Numbered from the stretch's first letter, positions 28,240-37,827 are shown. The stretch is 64,000 bases of DNA from Bacteroidetes bacterium RIFCSPLOWO2_12_FULL_35_15 (GCA_001769385.1 MEPB01000033.1:1-64000), one strand, 5' to 3'. Numbers and translations are program-made. Notes: generated by a model from the letters alone, not told the origin.

Positions 28240-28385
28240 AAATAAAAAAATCGCCACAGATTCACAGATTATTAAACAAATTATTATTCATCTTGCTTTC
28301 GTCAATGTTGGCAATTAAATATCAAATTTAATTTTCTGAATATTCCATACTCGTAATCTGCGAATCTGTGGCTATTTATTTTTTT
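28240..28385. repeat. Inverted-repeat element with GCCACAGATTCACAGATTA arms
   Basis: Left arm 28253-28271 (GCCACAGATTCACAGATTA) and right arm 28354-28372 (TAATCTGCGAATCTGTGGC) are inverted copies, extended by AT-rich ends. The right end overlaps the stop codon of the STAND gene. A related arm occurs at 54007-54026. Confidence 0.7.
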
Positions 28386-31302
28386 ATGGCAATTCTTTTT
28401 TAGTTTTCTCATAAGGCAAATCTTTATAAAATTTTACCCATTCTTCTGTTGTCATATTTCTTTTAAGTAAACGACTTATTTCCTCTGTAATTTTTTTTGA
28501 AGAAGTTTCGATAACGTAAATATTTTTATCCGTACATCCTGCAATAAGTTTTCCGCTATTTGTAAAAATCATACTTTTTACTTTTGTATTTAAATTATTT
28601 ATGCTCAGCGGATTTTCTTCCAGTTTTTCAGTAGCATATATTTTTATTTTCCGATCTGATCCGGCAGTAGCAAAAAGGCTAAAATCCTTGTTGAACACCA
28701 TGTAATCAACGGATGCCGTGTGTGCTTTAATTTCAAAATATTTATCAGAGACAAGGTTCTGAATACGAATGTTTCCATTGGATAAACCAATCAATAAAGA
28801 ATTATTTTTTTTATTTAAAGCTATGCACGATGGTTTTGAACTGCCTGTATAATCCACTTCATTTTTCTCTGAAGTACTAATATTCCACCGAATAATTTTT
28901 CCATTTTCCTGAAGAGAGAATAGTTGATCGGAGGTAGCAGAATAAATAACAGATTTTATTGCTGCCTCTGATTTTAATGATCTTTCGAGAGACGCTTTTC
29001 CATTTTCAATTTTCCAGATCAGAATTAAACTATCTTTTCCGGCGGTTGCAAAATGAGAAGCATCCGGACTAAAACACATACTGCGAACCAATCCCATGTG
29101 TCCATTTAATTCCTGTGGAGGAGGAAAAAGTGCATTCTGTTTCGAGATCATCAACACTTTGTTTCCATATAATGCTGCATTCGGTTTTCCTTTCGACTCG
29201 ATATGCCAAAGGCAGACCGTAAAATTATCATGACTGGTAACAATCTGCTTTCCATTAGGGCCAAAGTAAAGCATGTCAATCGGACTGTCATAAAAACCTA
29301 CACTTGCCCTTACTTTTTTCTCATCAAAATTCCGGATATCTTCCGCAAGTATGCTTCCATCGCGATCTGCAAAAACCAAGGTATCATTATCATCAAAAAG
29401 GGCTCTTGATTCGCTGGACCAGGAAATTGAATTTTTTTTATTATTGTTCAATGCATTGGAAGCGTGACGTAAGGCATCAAAAATTATTGGATCCTGTTCC
29501 TGTCCACCATTATTTTTATTGATGGTATATGCTTGTAAAGCAAGCAACCCTTGCAGTTGCGGATCATTTTTATAAAGCGGAACTTTAAGTGCCACTCCTT
29601 GCGCCAAAGAAAGCATAAAACCTTTTTTTGCAATTTTTTCGGATTCTTCTGCTTTTAATTTTTCTGATTTTGCAATTTCTTTTTGAGAATCGGCATTGAT
29701 TTTTTCTTTTTTTGCGACTTCTGCCTGTTGCTGTGCATTCAGCTTTTCTCTTTCCGCAACCCCTTTAGCAGCAACCGCTTCCTGCTTTGACGACTCGGCT
29801 TGCTGCTTGGCAATTAGTGCTAATTTTTCATTTTGCTGGGCCTTGAATTTTTCCTCTTCTACCTTTTTATTTGCCTGTAATGCTTCATTCGTTTGCTGCT
29901 CTGCAAGCAGTGTTTGTTTTTTTGCCTCGTTTGCGAGCTCCAGAGCATGTGTTCTTTCCTTTAGCGCCCATAAAGTAAATCCCGATAAAGTAACAAATAA
30001 CAACGAAACAATTACAATCAGCATATTTCTTTTTCTTCGTTTTATTTTGCTTACCTGCCTGATGCTGGATTCCAGAAAATCATTTACTTCTTCATTTAAA
30101 AATAACTTATCCTTGTATGGAGTAATGTATTTTAAATCCTCTTCGTTTATAAAGAGTTTTCGTTTTAAATAATTTTTGTAGGATGTTTCTATTAAAGCCC
30201 TTACTTCAATAAGTTCTTTTTCAACGATGGTGATCTTTTCATAAATTTTTGTTGCCAGTGAGTCGTGGCGAAGTTCATAGTTGCCACTTTCATCCTTATC
30301 CCTTAAAATTCGCAGATCAACAAACTGGTGTAGAAAAACTTCAACTTTATCTTTCGGAATTATTTTACCAAGTGAAGATGCAAATTTTTCGATCTCCTCC
30401 ACATTCATTTGTTTTTTTGTTCCTTCTAATGAAACAAAACTCTTCAGAACAGTAATCGCGGTTTCTGAATCGGGGATTTTCGCAATTTGTTCTTCCAGAA
30501 AATCAGAAAGCACATCACTTATTTTTCCAAGCTGATCTAATAATTGATTAGAAAATTCAGGTTCTGAAGGATTCTTTTCTATCGCTTTTTTATACAATTT
30601 ATCAAGAAATACCTGTAAATAGGTAAGCTCGACTTCTGTTTTATCTGGGCTAAGTTTCTCTAAAAAATTCTGAGCAAAACCTTCTTCAACTTTTATATTA
30701 GCAATATTACAAGGCCCAATTACTGCTTCTGCAGCATTCGAACGTGTCATTTTTTCGATCCGGATCCTGTTATTAAAAAACTCAGGTAAATCGTCTTCAA
30801 AAACAGTAAGGTGTTGCAGGTATTCACCACGGATGACGAAAATAAATTTGCATTGCAGGTCTGATTTAATAATGCTTGCAACATCAGAGACAAACGTTTT
30901 TATTTCATCAGGTTTACCGAAAATAAAAAGTTCTTCAAACTGATCGAATATTAAATAGAGGGGTTTGAAATGATCGAGATAAAGCGATTGTATTGATTTT
31001 TTAAGCGTATTATTTTCTTTGATCGGGGTAATCGCCAATTGATTCAAATGACTCTTAAGCGAATCGTTGATATTGTTTCCTCTGCGGATAATTATCGGAA
31101 GCCAATCTGAATCATTGAATTTATTTGCAAGTCCGCATTGTATCAAGCTTGTTTTCCCAGTACCGGAAGCACCATAAACCAATAACAGATTGCTTTGAAA
31201 AACACGAGAATATATTTCTTCTACTTCTTTTTCCCTTCCGAAAAAAATATCTTTATCTTCTTTTGTAAAACTGTCTAAAAATTTGAATGGACTTGTTTTC
31301 AT
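28384..31302 (-). CDS. STAND NTPase with transmembrane segment, coiled coil and WD40 repeats
   Basis: A 972-residue protein. The N-terminal nSTAND-type NTPase has FGREKEVEEI at 21-30, Walker A GASGTGKT at 44-51 and a Walker B-like LYLIFDQFEELF at about 113-124. A winged-helix-like part follows. A single membrane helix (MLIVIVSLLFVTLSGFTLWAL) lies near 425-447, then a long charged coiled coil (about 450-560, rich in A/E/K/Q), then WD40 repeats to the end (GLVRSMCFSPDASHFATAGKDSLILIWKI). STAND-WD40 proteins act as nucleotide-gated switches in signalling or defence. The gene starts 9 bases after the HEPN protein, so they are co-transcribed. Its partners suggest a membrane-linked sensing complex; that is inference. 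Confidence 0.9.
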   Translation of the reverse strand: MKTSPFKFLDSFTKEDKDIFFGREKEVEEIYSRVFQSNLLLVYGASGTGKTSLIQCGLANKFNDSDWLPIIIRRGNNINDSLKSHLNQLAITPIKENNTLKKSIQSLYLDHFKPLYLIFDQFEELFIFGKPDEIKTFVSDVASIIKSDLQCKFIFVIRGEYLQHLTVFEDDLPEFFNNRIRIEKMTRSNAAEAVIGPCNIANIKVEEGFAQNFLEKLSPDKTEVELTYLQVFLDKLYKKAIEKNPSEPEFSNQLLDQLGKISDVLSDFLEEQIAKIPDSETAITVLKSFVSLEGTKKQMNVEEIEKFASSLGKIIPKDKVEVFLHQFVDLRILRDKDESGNYELRHDSLATKIYEKITIVEKELIEVRALIETSYKNYLKRKLFINEEDLKYITPYKDKLFLNEEVNDFLESSIRQVSKIKRRKRNMLIVIVSLLFVTLSGFTLWALKERTHALELANEAKKQTLLAEQQTNEALQANKKVEEEKFKAQQNEKLALIAKQQAESSKQEAVAAKGVAEREKLNAQQQAEVAKKEKINADSQKEIAKSEKLKAEESEKIAKKGFMLSLAQGVALKVPLYKNDPQLQGLLALQAYTINKNNGGQEQDPIIFDALRHASNALNNNKKNSISWSSESRALFDDNDTLVFADRDGSILAEDIRNFDEKKVRASVGFYDSPIDMLYFGPNGKQIVTSHDNFTVCLWHIESKGKPNAALYGNKVLMISKQNALFPPPQELNGHMGLVRSMCFSPDASHFATAGKDSLILIWKIENGKASLERSLKSEAAIKSVIYSATSDQLFSLQENGKIIRWNISTSEKNEVDYTGSSKPSCIALNKKNNSLLIGLSNGNIRIQNLVSDKYFEIKAHTASVDYMVFNKDFSLFATAGSDRKIKIYATEKLEENPLSINNLNTKVKSMIFTNSGKLIAGCTDKNIYVIETSSKKITEEISRLLKRNMTTEEWVKFYKDLPYEKTKKELP

Positions 31303-31311
31303 GAGTACATA

Positions 31312-32364
31312 TTATACATTCACATTTTCAGATGAAGTAAAAGAGGCCACCAGATCTTTAAACTGTTCCACAAGCATCGCATAATTACTTAAAGGGGTAA
31401 GGTCACATTTTTCAGAAATTTCTGTTCCAACATACATCAGCTTTTCATTAACAAATTTAGTGTACATAAAAATGTCTTTCTTTAAATTAAATTTTTCTTT
31501 CGTATCAATAATTTCAGGACGTGTATCAATAACAAGCGGAGAGAGATTCAGAAATTCATTGGGAACTTTAAAATCTTTCATCAGCAAAACACAATTGCTA
31601 TCCGCAAAAATATCATGTTGCATTTCGGTGGCTTTAAAATCAGAATCGGAGTTGTTGAGCAGGTCCATCACATGATTGAATTTCGCTCCTTTGTGTTTAT
31701 TTTTTAATACTTTGATTTCACGAATGGTTACCAATTTATATTTGATAATGAACGAAATATTCTGTAAAATAAAAGCAAGCTTGTCTTCATATTCCACGCA
31801 TCTTTTCTGAATCTCTTCATCCGACAAGTTTATCTGATAATGTCCAATTTCATTCCGTTCAGGAACCCAGAAATCAAGTGACTGATAAAATTTATTGTTC
31901 AGCATCTCCTTCATTTCGGGCATAAATGGTTCGATGCTTAGTTTTTCAAAAAGGTTGCCTGTAGCGCGAATGAGCCATGTATAATTTCCAAGGGAAAGAA
32001 CATTGAACCGATTTTTAAATTGATCGGAATAATCTTTTGGCAATTCAAAATTCTTTTTTATTTTTTCTTCCCAGAGTTGAGCGATCATCACAAAAGACAA
32101 AAATTGCATTGTCCGTTCAATGGTTTTAAATAATTGGTCGAGCCGTCCGCGATTAAGCTGACGCATGGAGCCGGAGAATAATCTTCGTAGTTCAACACCT
32201 ATCGGCCAGGGAAAATGTTTTATGGTAAGATCGGCAAGTACTCTTGTATCAACGGTTTCGTTGGGGTCATCTTCATCGGCAATCAGGTGCTTGGCAAGCG
32301 AAGGCTTGTGCTTGATCATCTCATCAAAAACCTTTTTAACTAATTCTTCATTGACCTGTGCCAT
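31312..32364 (-). CDS. HEPN-like domain protein paired with the STAND NTPase
   Basis: A 350-residue, largely helical protein. The motif RNEIGH at residues 170-175 fits the R-x4-6-H active site of HEPN ribonucleases, with the favoured N after R. It is preceded and followed by long helices (LFKTIERTMQFLSFVMIAQLWEEKI, DKLAFILQNISFIIKYKL). The C-terminal 110 residues look like a separate alpha/beta part (DCNVLLMKDFKV-like strands, MYTKFVNEKLMYVG). It is followed at 9 bases by the STAND NTPase. HEPN plus STAND pairs are known in conflict systems, where the HEPN part cuts RNA. Whether this one is active cannot be seen. No homologue name is recognised. Confidence 0.65.
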   Translation of the reverse strand: MAQVNEELVKKVFDEMIKHKPSLAKHLIADEDDPNETVDTRVLADLTIKHFPWPIGVELRRLFSGSMRQLNRGRLDQLFKTIERTMQFLSFVMIAQLWEEKIKKNFELPKDYSDQFKNRFNVLSLGNYTWLIRATGNLFEKLSIEPFMPEMKEMLNNKFYQSLDFWVPERNEIGHYQINLSDEEIQKRCVEYEDKLAFILQNISFIIKYKLVTIREIKVLKNKHKGAKFNHVMDLLNNSDSDFKATEMQHDIFADSNCVLLMKDFKVPNEFLNLSPLVIDTRPEIIDTKEKFNLKKDIFMYTKFVNEKLMYVGTEISEKCDLTPLSNYAMLVEQFKDLVASFTSSENVNV

Positions 32365-32443
32365 ATTTTGAATAAAAGTTTTTTGAAAAAAAATTCTTTT
32401 TCAGAAATATAAAATTCGATTTTGTGCTTTATCAAAATCTTTT

Positions 32444-32451
32444 CAAAGATA
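32444..32451 (-). promoter_or_regulatory. Possible internal -7 element for the HEPN-STAND pair
   Basis: Minus-strand TATCTTTG is an exact TAnnTTTG match in the 114-base gap before the HEPN gene. No TTG lies at the ideal distance; the nearest is 24 bases away. This suggests, weakly, a separate transcript for the last two genes. Confidence 0.3.
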
Positions 32452-32478
32452 AAACTTTTGCGAACTACGAATTTACAA

Positions 32479-34410
32479 TTAAACTTTAACACCAATCATA
32501 CACACGTCATCAATCTGCTCATGTTCACCTTTCCAGTTATTATATGCTTTGAGAAGTATCGTATGTTGTTCGTCCATTGGTTTGTGTTGAATTGACAGCA
32601 GCAATTCTTTTAAGGCCTTAGACTTAAATTTTTTTCCAAGGGCTCCGCCAAATTGATCTGCAAAACCATCAGAAAAGGAATATAGCGTATCGTCTTTTTG
32701 CAACTCCATTTCGTGCAGGGTAAAGGGATTGGTTATTTCATAATTCCCGATAGGTTGCTTGTCAGCTTTAATTTCTATTAAATGATGACTTTCTGTAATC
32801 GCCATATTTTCTTCAGATGTGGACGGTTTTCCTTCTCGAATGATCCACAATGGATTGTTGGCTCCCGCAAATTGCAACTTCACTTTTTCTCCCACAGGTA
32901 ACAAACGAACCAGGGAAATATCCATACCATCTTTTTGCTTTACATCTCCCTGTTGTTTAAATGCCGTAGTTACTATGTTCCGCACTTCATTCAGGATAAG
33001 ATCAGGTTGCTGAATATTTTTTTTATTAACCACTTCATTTAAAGCATTGCAACAAATAACACTCATTATGGCTCCCGGTACTCCGTGACCTGTACAGTCG
33101 GCCGCTGCAAATAATATTGAAGGAACAGGGGAGTTTAATTGGGTGAACCAATAAAAATCACCGCTTACAATGTCTTTGGGTTTAAATAATAAAAAGGCCT
33201 TTGGAAACACCTTGTTAAACAATTCCTTTTCAGGTAAATAGGCATCCTGTATGCGTTTAGCATAATTAATGCTATCGGTTATTTCTTTGTTCTTTTCTTC
33301 TAGTTCAGAATGTTGGGCAGCTATTTTATCAAATGCATTTTTTAATTCAACATTTTTTAAGCGGTGTATTTCAGCTTCTTTTTCAGCACTCTCTACGGAA
33401 AAGGCGATCTGCTGATGTTTGAGCATGTTCACCTTTTCACTGCTCAATATCGATTGTCTTAACTCGTCATAGCTTTTATAATGAGAAAGGGCATGCTGCA
33501 AATCTCCTTCTTTTTCGTATGCTTCGGCCAGTAACTCATGTGTTTCGGATTCCAATGAAATAATTTTCAGCGCCTTTGCAAGAGCAAGTGCTTTATTTAA
33601 ACAGAAAATACCATTAGCGGTGGTCGCCTGGTTCAGAAATGTTTTACCTTTTCCTAACAAGCTCAATAATTCAAATCGTTGATCATTGTTGTGATTTGCT
33701 TTTTCAGCTTTGTCAAAAAAATCTAATGCAAGTTCCCATTCTTCTTTTTCAGAATACAAACTGGCAAGTCCGAGATAGGTCCAGGGAATGCCATCTTTAT
33801 CCCCAATTCTTTCTCTCAACAATAAGCTTTCTTCATAATACGTTTTTGCGACTTCGTATTTTTTACTCAATAAATAATTCCTTGCAATGAGGTTAAGGGA
33901 AGAGGCAATCGCTTTCTCCTCTTTTATTTTTTTTCGTATTTCCAAGCCTTTCTTTAAGGCATTAATTGCATTCGCATAATCGTGGATCCTCGAATAAATT
34001 TGTCCAAGCAAGGTATAACAATCCCCTTTGTTGGATTCATTATCTAATAACTCGCTTGTTTTTACCGCATTTAATGCGTGGTGCATTCCTCTTTCGTATT
34101 GTCCAAACTGATCATACATACCTGCACAAATAAAATGCGCTCTTGAAATTCCTAATAATTCATTTTTATTTTCAAAATAGGTAAGCGCTTCGTTTGCAAT
34201 TTTCAATTGCTCGCCTTCACTGGACCGCCAATAAAGAATCTGGGCAATGGTAAGCTGAGCAAAATGAAAATCAAGTAAGTTGTTTTTTTGTGTAGCAATG
34301 TCCTTTGCTTCTAAAGCAAACTCCAGCGCTTTACTTCTATCAATATACCTGATTTCCCAAGCTTTGGTATTTAATTCGCTGGCAGACATATTTGAAGCAT
34401 TTATTGACAT
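32479..34410 (-). CDS. TPR protein with SpoIIE/PP2C-type phosphatase domain
   Basis: A 643-residue protein. TPR repeats fill about residues 10-325 (YTLLGQIYSRIHDYANAINALKKGLEI and similar). A coiled coil spans about 335-385 and the conserved linker INYAKRIQDAYLP is at 381-393. A PPM/SpoIIE-type phosphatase follows with metal-binding aspartates D418 (SGDFYW) and D438 (ADCTGHGVPGA) and a C-terminal DTLYSFSDGFADQFGG. There is no signal peptide, so it is cytoplasmic. It is expected to dephosphorylate Ser/Thr on a partner. It sits 5 bases after the CsgG-like gene, so it is co-transcribed with it. A kinase partner is not found in the window. Confidence 0.92.
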   Translation of the reverse strand: MSINASNMSASELNTKAWEIRYIDRSKALEFALEAKDIATQKNNLLDFHFAQLTIAQILYWRSSEGEQLKIANEALTYFENKNELLGISRAHFICAGMYDQFGQYERGMHHALNAVKTSELLDNESNKGDCYTLLGQIYSRIHDYANAINALKKGLEIRKKIKEEKAIASSLNLIARNYLLSKKYEVAKTYYEESLLLRERIGDKDGIPWTYLGLASLYSEKEEWELALDFFDKAEKANHNNDQRFELLSLLGKGKTFLNQATTANGIFCLNKALALAKALKIISLESETHELLAEAYEKEGDLQHALSHYKSYDELRQSILSSEKVNMLKHQQIAFSVESAEKEAEIHRLKNVELKNAFDKIAAQHSELEEKNKEITDSINYAKRIQDAYLPEKELFNKVFPKAFLLFKPKDIVSGDFYWFTQLNSPVPSILFAAADCTGHGVPGAIMSVICCNALNEVVNKKNIQQPDLILNEVRNIVTTAFKQQGDVKQKDGMDISLVRLLPVGEKVKLQFAGANNPLWIIREGKPSTSEENMAITESHHLIEIKADKQPIGNYEITNPFTLHEMELQKDDTLYSFSDGFADQFGGALGKKFKSKALKELLLSIQHKPMDEQHTILLKAYNNWKGEHEQIDDVCMIGVKV

Positions 34411-34415
34411 AAATT

Positions 34416-36503
34416 TTATTGAGGCATATAAGTGGTTAAGGAATTGACGGACTCGGTATAAGGACTTGTTGGGTATTTTCCTTTTAACTGATCTGCTGTT
34501 TTTTTTACATTCTCAAAATATCCTAAATTATAATAGCTCATCGAAAGTAAAAACAGCTGTAACGATTCTTTGTCTTCATCCAGTTTAAACAAGTCGATCA
34601 ACTGTTTTCGGGTAGTTGATTCTTCCGTGTATTGGTGATTTTCATTATATATTTTAGCGTAATTTTCCAATACTCCAACCATTGGGTCATTATTTTTTAA
34701 ATATTTTTGATAATTAACATAATCATTCTGCAAACCGTTTATATCCTGATTAATTTCTCTTATTTTTTTGTCGTAGGAAACTTTATTGATCTTAAAATCG
34801 TCCGCCTTACTTTTAAATGTTTCGGCTAATTTTTTTGCATCATCAAGGCTCTTTGATTTCGCTGTATTACTTATAAGTGCGTCCCAGGCATCTAACTGTA
34901 AACCTGATTCGTTTTCATTACTTGGCTTAAAGTCCTTTATGTAACGATCACAAATTGCAATGAGCAGATCAGAGCGATTGAATTTCTCTTTGCTGTATAA
35001 GGACCTGATGATTTTTTCCAATTCTTCTTTCGTTCCTTTTTTAGAAACAGCTTCAAGTTCCTTTATTTTTTCTTCATTTTCAAGGGAGGAGATTTTAAAA
35101 TCTTCCAGCTTATTTTCCAAACGAAAAACACGATCCTGATCATCTGTTTCTGTAAATAGTTGTTTGCATACCTTCACAATTTCTTCCATTGTTTTGGTAT
35201 CATTAAAATGAATGGCCACATCAAAAAATTCTGTGAATTCATTGAATTTCCCACTTTCATCCCATGCTGCAAGAACCTCCCTGTTAATGTTTAATACATT
35301 TGCTTTATATAATTGCGCATATCTTTTATATTCTTTTTCATCTACAAATTGAAGATTTGATTTCCATTCCAGTTTATTCAAATAATTCAGGTAAGCATCG
35401 AGTGATTCTGATGATAATTTTATTTCAATTCCTTTTTTTCCGTTTTCTTTTTTTTCTAATTCTTTGATCGCTTGCTCTAAATGCATTTTTATACCTGAAA
35501 AATACAAGCTTGTTGGATAGGCAGTAATAAATGCTTTTGAAACATCAATTACTTCATCGTATTTTTTTAACGTGGCCAATGCCGTACAATCATAATACAA
35601 CATCATTTCACCAAGTGTGATGGGAGAGGCCTCACCATAAAGTTTCTTCTTTTCATCCAACTTCATTTTCCGCAGCGAATTATTAAAAGAAAGTAACTGC
35701 TTGTATTTATAGGATGTTAAAAGGGTGCTCCACACTGTTGATAGCTGCATGCCAAATTTATCAGAAGTTGCATCCAGTGTATTGATCGTGTTTTTTAGTT
35801 CTTCAGCAATTAATTGTTCCCTTTGCAGCTCCACTTTTTTTAACCATTCTTTTAGCTCATCAAGTTTATTTTGAGCAAAATGAAATTTAGGGTTTGCCTT
35901 AATTGTTTTTTCTAACAATTGTTTTGCATCACTACTCATCCCTTCATCCTGTAATTCAATTGCATTGGAATAATTAACAACAGCTGTTAAGCTAACTTCT
36001 TCATTGGGTTTGTAAAGTCCGCTTAGATCGGGGTTGTAAGGAACGTTTAAATTTTTAGCAAGCAAATTAGCAAGTTGCTGATGCAGATCAAAAAAATTAT
36101 TTTTATTCCCTGTAACTTGTTCAGCAACCACAATTCCTCCCGTTTGCACATCGATCAAACGCGCATCAATACGAATGGTATTGTCCACCAAATAAAAAGA
36201 ACCTGTTAATATATTTTGCGCACCCAAACCTTTCCCTAATTTTTGAGCTGTTGCAGGATCAAAATATTTTGATTGACCAAGCTTTATTTCCTGAATTAAT
36301 TTTTCAAGTTTTTCACGTTCAACGATGGTAACTCCTTTTATTTTTGAAAGGTCGGTAATGAGCATATCGGCAATACCTTTTGATAGCGCATTGTATTTCG
36401 CATCTCCACTCGAATTATCAAAGTATGAAATGGCAATTGTTTTTGCATGTGAGCAAAAAACAAAAACAATAATACTTAAAAAAAGTAATATCCTTTTTTT
36501 CAT
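34416..36503 (-). CDS. Secreted CsgG/FlgO-like protein with long TPR-like region
   Basis: A 695-residue protein with a signal peptide (MKKRILLFLSIIVFVFCSHA). The N-terminal domain of about 140 residues is CsgG/FlgO/TolB-N like (KTIAISYFDNSS, LSKGIADMLITDLSKIKGVTIVEREKLEKL, AQNILTGSFYLVDNTIRIDARLIDVQTG). The remaining 500 residues are helical and charged, TPR-like in places. Its ATG overlaps the stop of the preceding gene (TAATG at 36501-36505), so translation is probably coupled. The same CsgG-like domain is found in that preceding gene, making a paralogous pair. A periplasmic role is expected. The function is unknown. Confidence 0.85.
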   Translation of the reverse strand: MKKRILLFLSIIVFVFCSHAKTIAISYFDNSSGDAKYNALSKGIADMLITDLSKIKGVTIVEREKLEKLIQEIKLGQSKYFDPATAQKLGKGLGAQNILTGSFYLVDNTIRIDARLIDVQTGGIVVAEQVTGNKNNFFDLHQQLANLLAKNLNVPYNPDLSGLYKPNEEVSLTAVVNYSNAIELQDEGMSSDAKQLLEKTIKANPKFHFAQNKLDELKEWLKKVELQREQLIAEELKNTINTLDATSDKFGMQLSTVWSTLLTSYKYKQLLSFNNSLRKMKLDEKKKLYGEASPITLGEMMLYYDCTALATLKKYDEVIDVSKAFITAYPTSLYFSGIKMHLEQAIKELEKKENGKKGIEIKLSSESLDAYLNYLNKLEWKSNLQFVDEKEYKRYAQLYKANVLNINREVLAAWDESGKFNEFTEFFDVAIHFNDTKTMEEIVKVCKQLFTETDDQDRVFRLENKLEDFKISSLENEEKIKELEAVSKKGTKEELEKIIRSLYSKEKFNRSDLLIAICDRYIKDFKPSNENESGLQLDAWDALISNTAKSKSLDDAKKLAETFKSKADDFKINKVSYDKKIREINQDINGLQNDYVNYQKYLKNNDPMVGVLENYAKIYNENHQYTEESTTRKQLIDLFKLDEDKESLQLFLLSMSYYNLGYFENVKKTADQLKGKYPTSPYTESVNSLTTYMPQ

Positions 36504-37801
36504 TAAACTCCTACAGTTAACTTATTAAGCGCTTGTTTTGCCGGTAAAAAATCCGGATTTTTTTGAAGAACTTTTTTAAAGGTGTCAATCGCTTTTGAAG
36601 TTTCACCTTTGTCCATTTGCTCTAAACCATCCGAATAAAGCAATGATGTATCATAAGTAAGCGAGGTTTCTTTTGAGGTAGCATTCGTTTGCTCAACTGC
36701 CAGATCAACATTTAATCCACCGGCAATTTTCACAACCAATTTTTTTTCCAGATCAAAAAAAGTATTGGTTGCACCATCAATGCCTTCACTTTTTATTATT
36801 TTTCCTGTTTCTACATCAATAATTCGTGCATCAATACGCATGGTTCCCAGCATATCAAAAAAGGAGCCCGTTAGAATGTACTGAACACCTAAAAGTTTCC
36901 CCACTTTACTTGCAGTAGATGCATCAAACTCTTTTGAATTGTTCAGCTTTTGCTCCTTCAGTATTTCTTCCAATCGTGCCCTTTCAATAACATTCAGCAT
37001 TTTCACTTTAGACAGATCGGATATGAGCATATCCGCCAAACCTTTTCTTAATCTTGATAGTTCAGCATTATCAGATCCGTTGTCAAAATATAAAATTGCA
37101 ATTCTTTTGGCATCCGCATTTGGTGTTGTACTATTTAAATTATTAACCATCTCTTCTTGCTGTTTCACTACAGTATTGGATGCAGCAATTGCAGTATCAG
37201 CTGGTTTAACAGCGGTGCTTAAGTTAGTCTGGTTATTAAAATAAAAAACACTAAAACAAATTATTATTACAGCAAGTGAAATAATTAAAATAGCGGCAAG
37301 TGGTTTTTTCTTATTTCCGGAAGAAGCATGCTGAGTATTTGCATTTGCGATCGGTTCAGAATAACTTTGAATGGGTGTTACCAATTCATTCGGAACATTT
37401 CCTTTTAAATATTCGAGAAAGAACCAATTGGTTAAACTTGCCAATGCTGTTTGGCAGGGTGCGATCCACTCGCGTGTTGTTTCTGACAGATCCTCTTGTG
37501 CGTGAGCAGCATAATTACCATAGGTTTGAATGGTCCCGATAAGAATTCCAATTCTGTCTGGAATTATTTTTTTATTTAATAATTCCCTGCCATAATCATT
37601 CAGCATCATTTTACCTTTCGGTTCTCCCAGTTCTTTTATGTACAAAAATCTACAAATGGCTTCGGTGGTTCTGCGGGCATTTTGCAGGAAAGTATCGGGG
37701 TCTTGATCAGCATAACCGAATGATTTAACAAGCATTCGACTCAAATGAGTAACTTTTTCCTCCAAACTTTCAATTTGTTTATCTTTTTTATTTTCAGACA
37801 T
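36503..37801 (-). CDS. Membrane protein: DUF4145-like domain, TM helix, CsgG/FlgO-like domain
   Basis: A 432-residue protein started at the ATG at 37801, because a -7 box lies just upstream; the in-frame ATG at 37822 overlaps it. Residues 1-140 are helical with the DUF4145-like signature YGNYAAHAQED (H100) and resemble HEPN-fold proteins without the usual arginine. A membrane helix is at about 168-189 (AAILIISLAVIIICFSVFYF). The outer part is a CsgG/FlgO-like domain (AILYFDNGSDNAELSRLRKGLADML, GVQYILTGSFFDM, RIDARIIDVETG) plus a short TPR. The protein thus joins a cytoplasmic sensor or adaptor to a periplasmic domain. It is the first gene of a five-gene cluster. Confidence 0.85.
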   Translation of the reverse strand: MSENKKDKQIESLEEKVTHLSRMLVKSFGYADQDPDTFLQNARRTTEAICRFLYIKELGEPKGKMMLNDYGRELLNKKIIPDRIGILIGTIQTYGNYAAHAQEDLSETTREWIAPCQTALASLTNWFFLEYLKGNVPNELVTPIQSYSEPIANANTQHASSGNKKKPLAAILIISLAVIIICFSVFYFNNQTNLSTAVKPADTAIAASNTVVKQQEEMVNNLNSTTPNADAKRIAILYFDNGSDNAELSRLRKGLADMLISDLSKVKMLNVIERARLEEILKEQKLNNSKEFDASTASKVGKLLGVQYILTGSFFDMLGTMRIDARIIDVETGKIIKSEGIDGATNTFFDLEKKLVVKIAGGLNVDLAVEQTNATSKETSLTYDTSLLYSDGLEQMDKGETSKAIDTFKKVLQKNPDFLPAKQALNKLTVGV

Positions 37802-37819
37802 GGTGTATTGGATGAGTAT

Positions 37820-37827
37820 CAAAAGTA
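37820..37827 (-). promoter_or_regulatory. Possible -7 element of the five-gene cluster
   Basis: Minus-strand TACTTTTG (TAnnTTTG) is centred about 20 bases before the preferred ATG at 37801, giving a very short leader. No clear TTG is seen at 19 bases. It supports the later of two possible starts. Confidence 0.35.

Noticed and set aside
29696-30172. Long plus-strand frame (158 codons) opposite the STAND gene
   Set aside because: It is the antisense of the Ala/Glu/Lys-rich coiled coil, whose codon composition leaves the other strand open; the product (Cys/Ser/Phe-rich) is not protein-like.
32479-32500. End of the PP2C gene as a separate short gene
   Set aside because: The frame is continuous with the phosphatase and the C-terminal motif (DDVCMIGVKV) is typical for the family end.
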